Shown piece by piece: positions 9,899 to 18,698 of a DNA stretch of 64,000 bases. Each line of letters starts with the position of its first letter. The first letter of the stretch is position 1. Both the position numbers and the translations under genes were made by a program. Source of the stretch: Nakamurella lactea DSM 19367 (GTDB taxonomy: Bacteria; Actinomycetota; Actinomycetes; Mycobacteriales; Nakamurellaceae); contig NZ_KE384550.1 of the NCBI RefSeq assembly GCF_000426645.1, positions 146,733-210,732 on the forward strand, given 5' to 3'. Below the pieces are notes generated by a model. The model saw only the letters and a list, made by a program, of their open reading frames with translations, did no database searches and was not told where the DNA came from.

Positions 9899-9986
9899 GC
9901 GCGGCGAGCGCGGCCGGGCGCGGCGAGCGCGGCGAGCGCGGCGAGCGCGGCCGGGCGCGGCGAGCGCGGCGAGCCCGGCCGGGCGA
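9899..9986. repeat. Short GC-rich tandem repeat (GCGGCGAGC-type)
   Basis: A run of nine-base units related to GCGGCGAGC, interspersed with GCGGCCGGGC, fills most of the gap downstream of the FAD hydroxylase gene. It looks like slippage-derived low-complexity DNA. There are no unique spacers, so it is not CRISPR. Confidence 0.75.
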
Positions 9987-9987
9987 A

Positions 9988-10002
9988 CCCCGCTACGCGG
10001 GG
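9988..10002. terminator. Hairpin between convergent genes
   Basis: CCCCGC-TAC-GCGGGG forms a perfect 6-bp stem with a 3-nt loop. It sits between the stop of the FAD enzyme (plus) and the stop of the DUF1697 gene (minus), where a shared terminator would be expected. There is no U-tract, as is common in high-GC actinobacteria. Confidence 0.45.
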
Positions 10003-10005
10003 AAG

Positions 10006-10548
10006 TCAGGCCAGGGCGGCCAGCTTCGTCAGCGTGTTCCAGTTACGCATGGTGACGTCGACGCCGAGTTCCCGCTGCCAGTCGACGGTGGCGAATGGCG
10101 ACTTCAGCACGCCGTCCGGACACCACAGGTACAGGTGACCCCCCTCGAACCGCAGATTCCCGTCGGGGTGACGGTCGAGCACGGCGGCCACCGATCCGGC
10201 CTTCGGCGGACGGGACAGGAAGCCCAGCAAGTGTTTCGACCCATCGGGCGCGGCTTGTCCGAACGGATCGGCGGCAATCGCCGCAGCCAGCTCGTCCGCC
10301 GACCGGACCAGCACCGCGACGTCGAACCCGAAGCGCTCCGTGATGGCCGCGTGCACCAGTTGTTCGGTGACCGTCGGCTCCGTCGTAGCGGTCACCATCG
10401 CGTTCCCACTCTGCAGCACGGTGACCACCTCGGTGTGACCGAGCCCGGCGAGCAGCGACCGCAGGTCGGCCATCGCGATCCGCTTCGCCTTGCCGACGTT
10501 GATCCCCCGCAACAACACGATCTGCCTGGTCGCCGGATTCTGCGTCAC
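10006..10548 (-). CDS. DUF1697 family protein
   Basis: This 180-residue protein carries the DUF1697 hallmark near its start (LLRGINVGKAKRIAMADLR) and LQSGNAMV. The family is widespread and of unknown biochemical function. A GTG at 10548 is preferred because the conserved region begins a few residues later; an in-frame upstream start at 10608 would add 20 residues unlike the family. It is divergent from the GH15 gene. Confidence 0.8.
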   Translation of the reverse strand: MTQNPATRQIVLLRGINVGKAKRIAMADLRSLLAGLGHTEVVTVLQSGNAMVTATTEPTVTEQLVHAAITERFGFDVAVLVRSADELAAAIAADPFGQAAPDGSKHLLGFLSRPPKAGSVAAVLDRHPDGNLRFEGGHLYLWCPDGVLKSPFATVDWQRELGVDVTMRNWNTLTKLAALA

Positions 10549-10618
10549 ACCGGCAGTCTTGCAGGCTGACCGGGGCCAGGTCCCACCGGGCGGCGCCCGT
10601 TGCCGCACAATCGACTAC

Positions 10619-12604
10619 ATGCCGGAGATGACGACGCCCGACCACTTCCCACCGATCGCCGATTACGCATTCCTGTCCGACTGCGAGACGAACTGCCTGG
10701 TGGCACCGGACGGCTCGGTCGAATGGATGTGCGTCCCACGGCCCGACTCGCCGAGCATCTTCGGCGCCATCGTGGACCGCGACGCCGGTTCGTTCCGGGT
10801 CAGCCCGGTGAACGTCGCGGTACCGGCCGCCCGTCGCTACCTGCCCGGCACCCTGGTGCTGGAGACCACCTGGCAGACCCCGACCGGGTGGCTGGTGGTG
10901 CGGGACGCCCTGGTGGTGGGGCCCTGGCACGACGTCGAGGAACGGTCGAACAGCCATCGCCGGGCACCTACCGACGACGATGCCCGGCACTGTCTGCTGC
11001 GGATCATCGAGTGCACCTACGGCGCCGTCGACCTCTCGGTGGAGTGCGAACCGATGTTCGACTACGCCCGCAGCGCGCCCGACTGGGAGTACGCGAACGG
11101 CGGGTACGACGTGCTGCAGGCGACCGCCGGGCCGGCCAGGTTCGCCGGCACCGGGGCGGCGCCGGCCGGCGCCGATGGGGCTCACGACACCGCGGACGGG
11201 AAGGGCTCCGCGAAACCGGGCTCACCCACCCTGCGGCTGACGTCGTCGCTGCGATTCGGCGTCGAAGGCCCGGTCGCCGTCGCCCGGACCCGGATGAATG
11301 CCGGCGACAAGCATTTCGTCGCGCTGTCCTTCTCCGCGCTGCCGGTGCCGACCAGGGTGGAGGAGGCCGAGCACCGGATGGCGCACACCGAGAGTTTCTG
11401 GCGGGAATGGTTGACCCAGGGCAGTTTTCCCGATCACCCGTGGCGCAGCTATCTGCAGGTGTCGGCGCTGGCACTCAAGGGCCTCACCTACGTGCCGACC
11501 GGCGCCCTGCTCGCCGCCGCCACCACTTCACTGCCGGAAACCCCTGGGGGACAACGCAACTGGGACTACCGGTACAGCTGGATCCGGGACTCGACCTTCG
11601 CCCTGTGGGGGCTCTACACGCTCGGCTTCGACCGGGAGGCCGACGACTTCTTCTACTTCATCCACGACGTGGCCAAGGACGATCCGAAGAACCTGCAGTT
11701 GATGTACGGCATCGGCGGCGAACACGACCTGACCGAGTTCACCCTCGACCACCTGGACGGCTACGGCGGCGCCCGGCCGGTGCGGGTCGGCAACGCCGCC
11801 TACCGGCAGAAACAGCACGACGTCTGGGGTGCGCTGCTGGATTCGATCTACCTGCACAGCAGATCCAAGAACCGGCTGCCGGACGAGCTCTGGCCGATCG
11901 TGGTGGCCCAGGTGGAGTCGGCGATCGCGAACTGGCGCGACCCGGACTCCGGAATGTGGGAGATGCGCGGCGAGCCACAGCATTTCGTCTCGTCGAAGGT
12001 GATGTGCTGGGTCGCCGTCGATCGCGGCGTCCGGCTGGCCACCGCCCGTGGCGGCGCCGACAAGCTCGTGCACCAGTGGCAGCAGGTCGCCGACGAGATC
12101 CATGCCGACGTGCTGGCCAACGGGGTGGACGACCGCGGAGTGTTCGTCCAGCACTACGGGACCGAGGCGCTGGACGCGTCGGTGCTGTTGCTGCCGCTGG
12201 TGCGGTTCCTGCCGGCGGACGATCCGCGGATCGTGGCGACGGTCAAGGCCGTCGCCGACGAGCTGACCGCCGACGGGATGGTCCTGCGGTACCGCACCGA
12301 GGAGACCGACGACGGGCTGATGGGCACCGAGGGCGCCTTCACCATCTGCTCGTTCTGGCTGGTGTCGGCTCTGGTGGAGATCGGTGAGCTGGATCAGGCG
12401 GACGCACTGTGCCGGCGGCTGCTGTCGCACGCCTCACCCCTGGGGCTGTACGCCGAGGAGATCGAGCCGCACAGCGGGCGGCACCTGGGCAATTTCCCAC
12501 AGGCGTTCACCCACCTGGCGCTGATCAACGCCGTCACGCACGTGATCGGTGCCCAGCAGCGGCACGACGGCGTCAGCTTCAACCCGGCCAACGTGCGCAC
12601 CTGA
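10619..12604 (+). CDS. Glycoside hydrolase family 15 enzyme (trehalase/glucoamylase-like)
   Basis: The 661-residue protein has an N-terminal GH15 beta-sandwich (IADYAFLSDCETNCLVAPDGSVEWMC) and a C-terminal (alpha/alpha)6 barrel with NWDYRYSWIRDSTFAL and EGAFTICSFWLVSAL, the two regions that carry the general acid and base glutamates. Mycobacterial proteins of this shape are trehalases, so trehalose is the likeliest substrate; a glucan substrate remains possible. No signal peptide is visible, which suggests the cytoplasm. It stands alone and has no copy of the island operator. Confidence 0.87.
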   Translation: MPEMTTPDHFPPIADYAFLSDCETNCLVAPDGSVEWMCVPRPDSPSIFGAIVDRDAGSFRVSPVNVAVPAARRYLPGTLVLETTWQTPTGWLVVRDALVVGPWHDVEERSNSHRRAPTDDDARHCLLRIIECTYGAVDLSVECEPMFDYARSAPDWEYANGGYDVLQATAGPARFAGTGAAPAGADGAHDTADGKGSAKPGSPTLRLTSSLRFGVEGPVAVARTRMNAGDKHFVALSFSALPVPTRVEEAEHRMAHTESFWREWLTQGSFPDHPWRSYLQVSALALKGLTYVPTGALLAAATTSLPETPGGQRNWDYRYSWIRDSTFALWGLYTLGFDREADDFFYFIHDVAKDDPKNLQLMYGIGGEHDLTEFTLDHLDGYGGARPVRVGNAAYRQKQHDVWGALLDSIYLHSRSKNRLPDELWPIVVAQVESAIANWRDPDSGMWEMRGEPQHFVSSKVMCWVAVDRGVRLATARGGADKLVHQWQQVADEIHADVLANGVDDRGVFVQHYGTEALDASVLLLPLVRFLPADDPRIVATVKAVADELTADGMVLRYRTEETDDGLMGTEGAFTICSFWLVSALVEIGELDQADALCRRLLSHASPLGLYAEEIEPHSGRHLGNFPQAFTHLALINAVTHVIGAQQRHDGVSFNPANVRT

Positions 12605-12649
12605 CCGGCGGTAGCGGCCGGCGCGATGCCGACCGCGATGGTCTCCGGC

Positions 12650-13426
12650 CTATTCGCTCGCCTCGAGGAACGCGGCGATGAGGGCAGCGGACTCGGCTGT
12701 GCCGGCCATCGCCGCGATAGTGGCGGCCTCCAGGTCCAGTTGGGCGTCGAATCCGGCCGCGTAGCCCTGCCGGATGAGGGCACGTGCCTGCCCCGATGCC
12801 GCCGCAGGGCCGTCGGCGAGCGACCTGGCCAGCTGATCCGCCTGCGCCAGGTGGGTCCCGTCGGCGGCGACCCTGGCGATCAGTCCGATGGACAGTGCCT
12901 CGGCGGCGCCGACCCGGCGCGGCTGCAGCGTGAGGTCGAGGCCGCGGGTCGTGCCGATGGCCCTGGGCAGCAACCAGGACTGGCCGCAGTCTGGCGTCAA
13001 CCCGACCGCGGTGTACGCCGTCATGAAGCTCGCCCGGTCGGACGCGACGACCAGATCGGACAGCAGCACCAGGGACAGGCCCGCCCCGGCCGCGGCTCCG
13101 TGCACAACGGTGACGACGGGCTTTGGCAGCGCCGCGATGGATCGCACCGCCGCGTGCGCGGCGGTGACGAGTTCCAGCACGAACGCGGCATGATCCGGTG
13201 CGGACGCGATGGCCCGCAGGTCGCCGCCGGCGCAGAACTGCCGGCCCTGCGCGGAGAACAGCACGACGCGCGCCGATGGGTCGTTCGAGACCGACTCGAA
13301 CGCCGCTCGGAGACCATGGCAGATCTCCACGGTGAGCGCATTACCGGTGTCCGGTCGGTTGAGTACGATCCGCGCGACACCGTTTTCGACGTCGAGCAGC
13401 ACCGCCTCGCTGTCGGGCCGGGACAC
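12650..13426 (-). CDS. Enoyl-CoA hydratase/isomerase family protein (PaaG-like active site)
   Basis: This 258-residue crotonase-fold protein has an oxyanion-hole region, AAAGAGLSLVLLSD. The first catalytic Glu of classical hydratases is absent, and the second position reads LTPDCGQSWLLPR, with Asp instead of Glu. That pattern is typical of isomerase-type members such as PaaG, so double-bond isomerisation or another crotonase reaction is more likely than simple hydration. The GTG start lies one base after the stop of the flavoprotein upstream, so the two form an operon that starts at the operator at 14518. Confidence 0.85.
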   Translation of the reverse strand: MSRPDSEAVLLDVENGVARIVLNRPDTGNALTVEICHGLRAAFESVSNDPSARVVLFSAQGRQFCAGGDLRAIASAPDHAAFVLELVTAAHAAVRSIAALPKPVVTVVHGAAAGAGLSLVLLSDLVVASDRASFMTAYTAVGLTPDCGQSWLLPRAIGTTRGLDLTLQPRRVGAAEALSIGLIARVAADGTHLAQADQLARSLADGPAAASGQARALIRQGYAAGFDAQLDLEAATIAAMAGTAESAALIAAFLEASE

Positions 13427-13427
13427 G

Positions 13428-14417
13428 TCAACGATCCTGGTCGGACAGCAACCCCGGCAGCCGTTTCGACATGATCGACTCGGCGTCGCCGATGATCCGC
13501 CGGACGACGGCATCGCAGCTGTCCACGTCGTTGATCAGACCCTGCGCCATGCTCGCCCACCACATCCCGTCTTCCAGGTCTCCCGCCTCCAGCACCCGCG
13601 ACCGGCCGCGGGCACCCGAGGCGAGCTCGGCCACGTCGGCAAACGTCGCACCGGGGCGGGACCCGATCGCCGCGATCTGCTCCGAGATGCCGTTGCGCGC
13701 AACCCGGGCCGAATTGTGGAACTGCCGGAACACCATCACCGTGTCGCGTTCGCCGTTGGCGACGATCTGTTCCTTGACGTTCCGGTGAATCGGCGCTTCG
13801 GTGGTCGCCATGAAGCGGGTGCCCATGTTCACCCCCTCGGCGCCCAGCGCGAGCGCCGCGGCCAGGCCGGCGCCGGTCGCGATGCCACCCGATGCGATGA
13901 CCGGAATGTCGATCTTCGCGACGGCGGCCGGGATCAACACCAGACCGGGAACGTCATCCTCGCCCGGATGCCCGGCGCACTCGAACCCGTCGATACTGAT
14001 GACATCGACCCCCTTGCGTGCGGCGGAGACCGCGTGCCGGACGCTGGTGGCCTTGTGGATGACCTTCACGCCGGCGGCGTGAAAGGCGGGCAGATGCGGT
14101 TCCGGACTGGAACCCGCGGTCTCCACGATGGTGACACCGTTCTCGATGATCGCCGCGCGATACTCGTCGTACGGAACGGGTGTGATGGTCGGCAGGATGG
14201 TCAGGTTGACGCCGAACGGCCGGTCGGTCAGGTCCCTGGTGCGGGAGATCTCCGCGGCCAGCGCTTCCGGCGTCGGCTGGGTCAGGGCGGTCAGGAAGGC
14301 AAGGGCGCCGGCGTTCGCGACCGCCGCGATCAGCGGCGCCGTACCGAGGCCGGTCATCCCGCCGCAGACCAGGGGATACTCCACGCCGACGAGGTCGGTG
14401 AATCGGGTGCGAATCAA
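13428..14417 (-). CDS. Nitronate monooxygenase/IpdC-like FMN flavoprotein
   Basis: This 329-residue TIM-barrel protein has the NMO/2-nitropropane dioxygenase signatures: GGMTGLGTAPLIAAVANAG, IDGFECAGHPGEDD and the FMN phosphate loop IPVIASGGIATGAG followed by MGTRF. The TTG start at 14417 has GGAAGGAAG 8 nt upstream; extending to 14552 would cross the operator. In steroid-ring catabolism a protein annotated this way (IpdC) acts as a flavin-dependent reductase on a CoA thioester, and the context here, a CoA catabolic island with IpdAB-like genes, favours such a role over nitroalkane oxidation. That is inference. Confidence 0.82.
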   Translation of the reverse strand: MIRTRFTDLVGVEYPLVCGGMTGLGTAPLIAAVANAGALAFLTALTQPTPEALAAEISRTRDLTDRPFGVNLTILPTITPVPYDEYRAAIIENGVTIVETAGSSPEPHLPAFHAAGVKVIHKATSVRHAVSAARKGVDVISIDGFECAGHPGEDDVPGLVLIPAAVAKIDIPVIASGGIATGAGLAAALALGAEGVNMGTRFMATTEAPIHRNVKEQIVANGERDTVMVFRQFHNSARVARNGISEQIAAIGSRPGATFADVAELASGARGRSRVLEAGDLEDGMWWASMAQGLINDVDSCDAVVRRIIGDAESIMSKRLPGLLSDQDR

Positions 14418-14517
14418 GGGACTTCCTTCCGAACGGCGCGTGATGCAGGTGCCGGCGACACCGGGAACGACCCTGAGAAGTTCCCTGCCGGCCGAGGCTG
14501 GTATCACTTTACCCAAC

Positions 14518-14531
14518 CAACTGATGGGTTG
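14518..14531. promoter_or_regulatory. Island operator 1
   Basis: CAACTGATGGGTTG fits CAACYnnnnRGTTG. It lies in the divergent gap between the NMO-like flavoprotein and the SDR, 15 bp before the SDR ATG. It is the leftmost copy and marks the edge of the regulon. Confidence 0.8.
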
Positions 14532-14546
14532 ACTAACGGGAGAGAC

Positions 14547-15296
14547 ATGCAACTCGAGAACAGCACAGCCATCGTCACCGGAGCCGCCTCCGGCCTGGGC
14601 GCAGCGACGTCAGCGTTGCTGGCCGCCAAGGGCGCCACCGTGTTCGGGTTGGATCTGAACATCGGGTCGGCGCCGGACGTCGCCGGCGTCAGCTACCTCA
14701 ACGCCGACGTGACGGACGAGGACCAGGTGCGAGCGGCGGTCGCGCTGGCCGCCGACGCCGGGCCGCTGCGGACGGTGGTCAACTGCGCCGGGATCGGGCC
14801 GTCGGCGCGCATTCTGGGCAAGAAGGGAGTCCATGACCTGTCGCTGTACGCATCGGTGATCAAGATCAACCTCATCGGCACGTTCACGGTGCTCGCGCTC
14901 GCCGCCGAACAGATCGCCCGGACCGAGCCGTTGGCGTCCGGCCAGCGCGGCGTCATCGTCAACACCGCGTCGGTGGCCGCCTACGAGGGCCAGATCGGCC
15001 AGGCGGCCTACTCGTCGTCGAAGGGTGGGGTGGTCGCCTTGACGCTGCCGGCGGCGCGGGATCTGGCGCAGTACGGGATCCGGGTGAACACGATCGCGCC
15101 CGGCATCGTCGACACCCCGATGCTGGCCACCGTCAGCCAGGAGTTCCGGGCATCCCTGGCCGCCGGTATTCCTTTCCCGCAACGACTCTGCCGACCGGAC
15201 GAATACGCTCAGCTGGTCGGCATGATCGTCGCCCACGACTACCTCAACGGGGAGACCATCCGGATGGACGGCGCCCTGCGGATGGCGCCGCGCTGA
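14547..15296 (+). CDS. Short-chain dehydrogenase (3-hydroxyacyl-CoA dehydrogenase type II-like)
   Basis: This 249-residue classical SDR has the nucleotide motif TGAASGLG at residues 11-18, the NCAG stretch, the catalytic region NTASVAAYEGQIGQAAYSSSK with Ser/Tyr/Lys, and the family-typical IAPGIVDTPM. It resembles 17-beta-HSD10-type 3-hydroxyacyl-CoA dehydrogenases, which oxidise 3-hydroxyacyl-CoA to 3-ketoacyl-CoA with NAD+. It is a single-gene unit directly under operator 1 and convergent with the PPOX gene. Confidence 0.87.
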   Translation: MQLENSTAIVTGAASGLGAATSALLAAKGATVFGLDLNIGSAPDVAGVSYLNADVTDEDQVRAAVALAADAGPLRTVVNCAGIGPSARILGKKGVHDLSLYASVIKINLIGTFTVLALAAEQIARTEPLASGQRGVIVNTASVAAYEGQIGQAAYSSSKGGVVALTLPAARDLAQYGIRVNTIAPGIVDTPMLATVSQEFRASLAAGIPFPQRLCRPDEYAQLVGMIVAHDYLNGETIRMDGALRMAPR

Positions 15297-15327
15297 TCCG
15301 GTGCGGCAACCTTCTCCGTCCGTCGGC

Positions 15328-15783
15328 TCACGGGTTCAGCCGGATCTTGGTGTTGTCCCAGGTGGTGGGCCGGGCGGGGATGGACACCCGGAAGATCGCT
15401 TCTTCGGCATAGTGGGCGGTGACCGCCCTCGGTAGCTGCGCTGCCGGCACCCGCAGGTCGGCGAACTCGGCGTCGAAGGCGTCGGCGACCCGCCGACGCA
15501 GAGCGGGGTCCTCGAGAAACTCGGCATCGCCGTGAATGAGGATTCCACGCAGCCGGGACCAGTGCTCGCCGTCGTGCAGGAGCACACTCACCCGTGGATC
15601 GCGTCGCAGGTGCCGCACCCGAAAGGTCCTTGTCGGGGAACGGAAGTGCAGCGCCCCGTCGAATGCCACGTACCACACCGGCAGCGACGCCGGGCGACCG
15701 TCCTTGCGCAGCGTGGTGAGTACGGCGGTGCCGGATGTCCCGATGACCTCGGCAACTTCCTGCGTCGACAGCGTGATTCCCAC
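15328..15783 (-). CDS. PPOX-class (FMN/F420-binding split-barrel) protein
   Basis: The 151-residue protein has the split-barrel pattern GTAVLTTLRKDGRPASLPVWYVAF and FRVRHLRRDPRVSVLL. These match pyridoxamine-oxidase-like proteins, many of which use F420 in actinobacteria. The substrate is unknown. It lies 9 nt downstream of the metallo-hydrolase gene, so the two probably form one unit under operator 2. Confidence 0.8.
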   Translation of the reverse strand: MGITLSTQEVAEVIGTSGTAVLTTLRKDGRPASLPVWYVAFDGALHFRSPTRTFRVRHLRRDPRVSVLLHDGEHWSRLRGILIHGDAEFLEDPALRRRVADAFDAEFADLRVPAAQLPRAVTAHYAEEAIFRVSIPARPTTWDNTKIRLNP

Positions 15784-15792
15784 AGTGCCTCC

Positions 15793-16806
15793 TCAGGCCA
15801 TGGCATAACGGTCCACCGGACCGGTCGAGTCGACCGCGACCTTACCGGTCGCGTGCAGAACGTCCAGATGGAAACGGGTTTCGTGCACAGCCATCAATTG
15901 GTCCATGCCGGCCAGCTCCGACAGCCGGCGGCCGCGACGGGTCCAGCGCAGTGCCTTGGCGACGTCGTAGGTGTCGCCGGCACCGGCGCCGATCGCCTGC
16001 AGGCACTGGTTCAGCCGCTGCTCGTGATGCTCCTGGAGCTCCCGCACCCTGGCGTGGACGCTCGGCGCGACGATGCCGTGCGCCGGAAGCAGCCGGGCAT
16101 CCGGCCGGTCGGCCATCAGCTGCAGTGAACTCAGGTAATCGGCCAGCGGCATCCGCTCCGACGGCCCCTCCCCGCCGATCGCCGGCGTGATGGTCGGCAG
16201 GATGTGGTCCCCGGTGAAGGCCAGTCCGGCCCGCTCGTCGATGAAGCAGAAGTGGCCGGTGGTGTGCCCGGGGGTCGAGACGGCCAGGATGTCCCGGCCG
16301 AGGTCGAATCGGTCGCCGTCGTGCAACCAGACGTCCGGATACATGTAGTTGGCGCTGCCCTCACCCCGGAACAGGTTCTCGGCGGTGTACCTGGCGGGCA
16401 CGCCGCAGCGCGCCAGCAGCCGCTCCATCGAGTTCGGTCCGACCGCCGTGCTGCCGGCCAGGATCTCGTCGATCGTCCGGCGCTCGCCCTCTCCCAACGC
16501 AATCCGACAGCCGATCCGCCGTTTGAGGTCGACCGCGAGCGTGTAATGGTCGAAGTGGAAGTGGGTGGTCAGCACCGTATGGATATCGGAGAGCCGCTTG
16601 CCCAGCTTGCCGAGAGCCCATTCCAGGCGTTCGATCGCGCCCGGCTTGGCCCACCCGCCGTCGACCATGGCGACGCCATCGGGGCTGGTCACCGCATAGA
16701 CATTGACGGCCTCGAGGGGATTTCCCGGCATCGGCAACGGAATGCGGAACACCCCGTCGGACACCTCGTCCACCGTCGGCCGGGCCCATTCCCGCGAGCT
16801 GCCCAT
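15793..16806 (-). CDS. Metallo-beta-lactamase-fold hydrolase
   Basis: This 337-residue protein has the metal-binding motif THFHFDH (His82, His84, Asp86, His87), followed by STPGHTTGH and FTGDHILP. The fold covers thioesterases, lactonases and glyoxalase-II-like enzymes. Within this CoA-based island a thioester or lactone hydrolase is plausible, but the sequence does not decide between them. It is divergent from the acyl-CoA ligase, with the operator at 16896 between them. Confidence 0.85.
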   Translation of the reverse strand: MGSSREWARPTVDEVSDGVFRIPLPMPGNPLEAVNVYAVTSPDGVAMVDGGWAKPGAIERLEWALGKLGKRLSDIHTVLTTHFHFDHYTLAVDLKRRIGCRIALGEGERRTIDEILAGSTAVGPNSMERLLARCGVPARYTAENLFRGEGSANYMYPDVWLHDGDRFDLGRDILAVSTPGHTTGHFCFIDERAGLAFTGDHILPTITPAIGGEGPSERMPLADYLSSLQLMADRPDARLLPAHGIVAPSVHARVRELQEHHEQRLNQCLQAIGAGAGDTYDVAKALRWTRRGRRLSELAGMDQLMAVHETRFHLDVLHATGKVAVDSTGPVDRYAMA

Positions 16807-16895
16807 GTCTTACCCGCCTCGATTCCTCGCACCACAGGCTCGATTCCTCACACCACCCGGCGGTCGACACCCTGGGACGACCAAAACAGCGTTCC

Positions 16896-16909
16896 CAACC
16901 GCTCGGTTG
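16896..16909. promoter_or_regulatory. Island operator 2
   Basis: CAACCGCTCGGTTG is a near-perfect palindrome. It lies between the divergent metallo-hydrolase and acyl-CoA ligase genes. Confidence 0.82.
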
Positions 16910-17024
16910 ACGTGCGTTCGTCATCGACATAATCTTCGAACCGATGCCGCAGCAGGTGCGCGGCTGTGAACTCGCCCGTCGGCCGCGAGCGATCCGGCCG
17001 GCCCGCCAGCAGTGGAGGCCGAGC

Positions 17025-18641
17025 ATGAGTGATGGCGACAACCTGACCTGGAATCTCGCCGATGTCTGGGAGACGGTCGCGGGCCAGCTGCCGGAGGCGC
17101 CGGCCCAGATCCACGGCGAGCGATCCTTCACCTGGGCGGAATTCGACGCCCGCGCCAACGGCATCGCGTCGGCGCTGGCTACGGAGGCCACCGCCGACGA
17201 TCGGGTTGCCCTGTACCTGCGGAACTGCCCGGAGTACCTGGAGGCGACTCACGCCGCCCTCAAACTCGGCATTCCTTCGGTGAACACCAACTACCGGTAC
17301 GGCGGGGAGGAACTGCTCTACCTGTGGAACGACGCCGACATCACCAGTGTGGTGTTCCACGGATCGTTCACCGAGGCCGCCGATCGGCTCCGCCCGCAGG
17401 CCGGCAAGATCCGCCAGTGGCTCCACGTCGACGACGGCACCGCACCCTGCCCCGAATGGGCCGTGCCCTACGAACAGGCTGCAGCACAGGGAACTTCCCA
17501 GGCGGTTCGCTCATCCTGGGGTCGGCACGGCAGCGATCTGTTCCTGCTGTACACCGGCGGCACCACCGGCCTGCCCAAGGGCGTGATGTGGCGCAGCATC
17601 GACTTCCTCCGGCAGACCAATGAGGTGGGCAGCCTGAAGTACCCGCTGGAGCAGGGAGTCGACGGTATCCGGGCCATGCTCACGGTTCCCGGCCGCACGC
17701 ACATCTCGGCCAGTCCGCTGATGCACGGCAACGGTCTCTTCGGAGCGCTGATCACGATGCACCAGGGTGGGCTGAACGTGTCGTTGACCGCCCCCGGATT
17801 CGACGCGGCCGAGTTCCTGGACACCATCGATCGCCACCGGGTAACCAGTGTGGCGATCGCCGGCGAGGTCTTCGGCAAACGGATCCTGCGGGCCTTCGAC
17901 GCCGCGCCCGGCCGGTGGAACATCCAGGGCGTCAAGGACGTTCTCAACTCGGCGGCGCTGCTCTCCGAGCCGACCAAGCGCGGGCTGCTGGAGCACTGGC
18001 CGGAGGCCACGATCATGGACGGCTTCTCGTCGTCGGAAGGATTCGGGCTCGGCTGGTCACTGGCCACCAAGGACAACATCCCGGCCACCGGCCGGTTCAA
18101 CCCGGGCGCGAATGTGCGGGTCTTCGATGACGACGACGCCCTCGTCGCCGCCGGCTCCGGCGTCATCGGCCGGTTGGCGGTCAGCGGGCGCGTCCCGCTG
18201 GGCTACTACAAGGACAAGGCGAAGTCGGACGCCACCTTCGTCGAGATCGGCGGCGAGCGCTATTCGATGCCGGGCGACCGCGGCATCGTCAACGACGACG
18301 GCACCATCCAGCTGATCGGCCGAGAGTCGTTGTGCATCAACTCCGGCGGCGAAAAGATCTTCACCGAGGAGGTCGAGGCGGTGATCGTCGATCTCACCGG
18401 CGTGTCCGACGCGCTGGTGGTGGGCCTGCCGGATGCCGAGTGGGGGCAGATCGTCACCGCCGTCGTCAGTCTCGAGCCCGGGGCGGAACGCTCCGAGTCC
18501 GAGATCATCGACGGGGTGAAGGCCCGGCTGGCCGGGTACAAGGCGCCCCGCCGGGTGCGGATCGTCGACGACGTCCCCCGCGGCCCCAACGGCAAGGCCG
18601 ACTACGACCGGGCCCGGCAGCTTGCGGCCGGCACCGAGTAG
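17025..18641 (+). CDS. Acyl-CoA synthetase (FadD-type, FadD19-like)
   Basis: This 538-residue adenylate-forming enzyme has the AMP-binding loop YTGGTTGLPKG at about residues 176-186, a GFSSSEGFGLG acyl/AMP region and a C-terminal GPNGKADY with the catalytic Lys. The PKGVMW context resembles FadD19-type ligases that activate steroid side-chain acids, although substrate range cannot be read reliably from this. ATG at 17025 is preceded by GGAGG. An enoyl-CoA hydratase follows at 57 nt, making a two-gene unit under operator 2. Confidence 0.88.
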   Translation: MSDGDNLTWNLADVWETVAGQLPEAPAQIHGERSFTWAEFDARANGIASALATEATADDRVALYLRNCPEYLEATHAALKLGIPSVNTNYRYGGEELLYLWNDADITSVVFHGSFTEAADRLRPQAGKIRQWLHVDDGTAPCPEWAVPYEQAAAQGTSQAVRSSWGRHGSDLFLLYTGGTTGLPKGVMWRSIDFLRQTNEVGSLKYPLEQGVDGIRAMLTVPGRTHISASPLMHGNGLFGALITMHQGGLNVSLTAPGFDAAEFLDTIDRHRVTSVAIAGEVFGKRILRAFDAAPGRWNIQGVKDVLNSAALLSEPTKRGLLEHWPEATIMDGFSSSEGFGLGWSLATKDNIPATGRFNPGANVRVFDDDDALVAAGSGVIGRLAVSGRVPLGYYKDKAKSDATFVEIGGERYSMPGDRGIVNDDGTIQLIGRESLCINSGGEKIFTEEVEAVIVDLTGVSDALVVGLPDAEWGQIVTAVVSLEPGAERSESEIIDGVKARLAGYKAPRRVRIVDDVPRGPNGKADYDRARQLAAGTE

Positions 18642-18698
18642 GCCTGGCCATGGAACCGGTTCGGCCGGCCCTGCCCGGCACCTCCTGAAAGGACATCC

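Noticed and set aside
9899-9986. CRISPR-like repeats
   Set aside because: Units are contiguous nine-mers without unique spacers, and no cas genes are present.
10043-11185. Minus-strand open frame of 380 codons across the DUF1697 and GH15 genes
   Set aside because: It overlaps two well-supported genes and has no domain; it is a GC-rich shadow frame.
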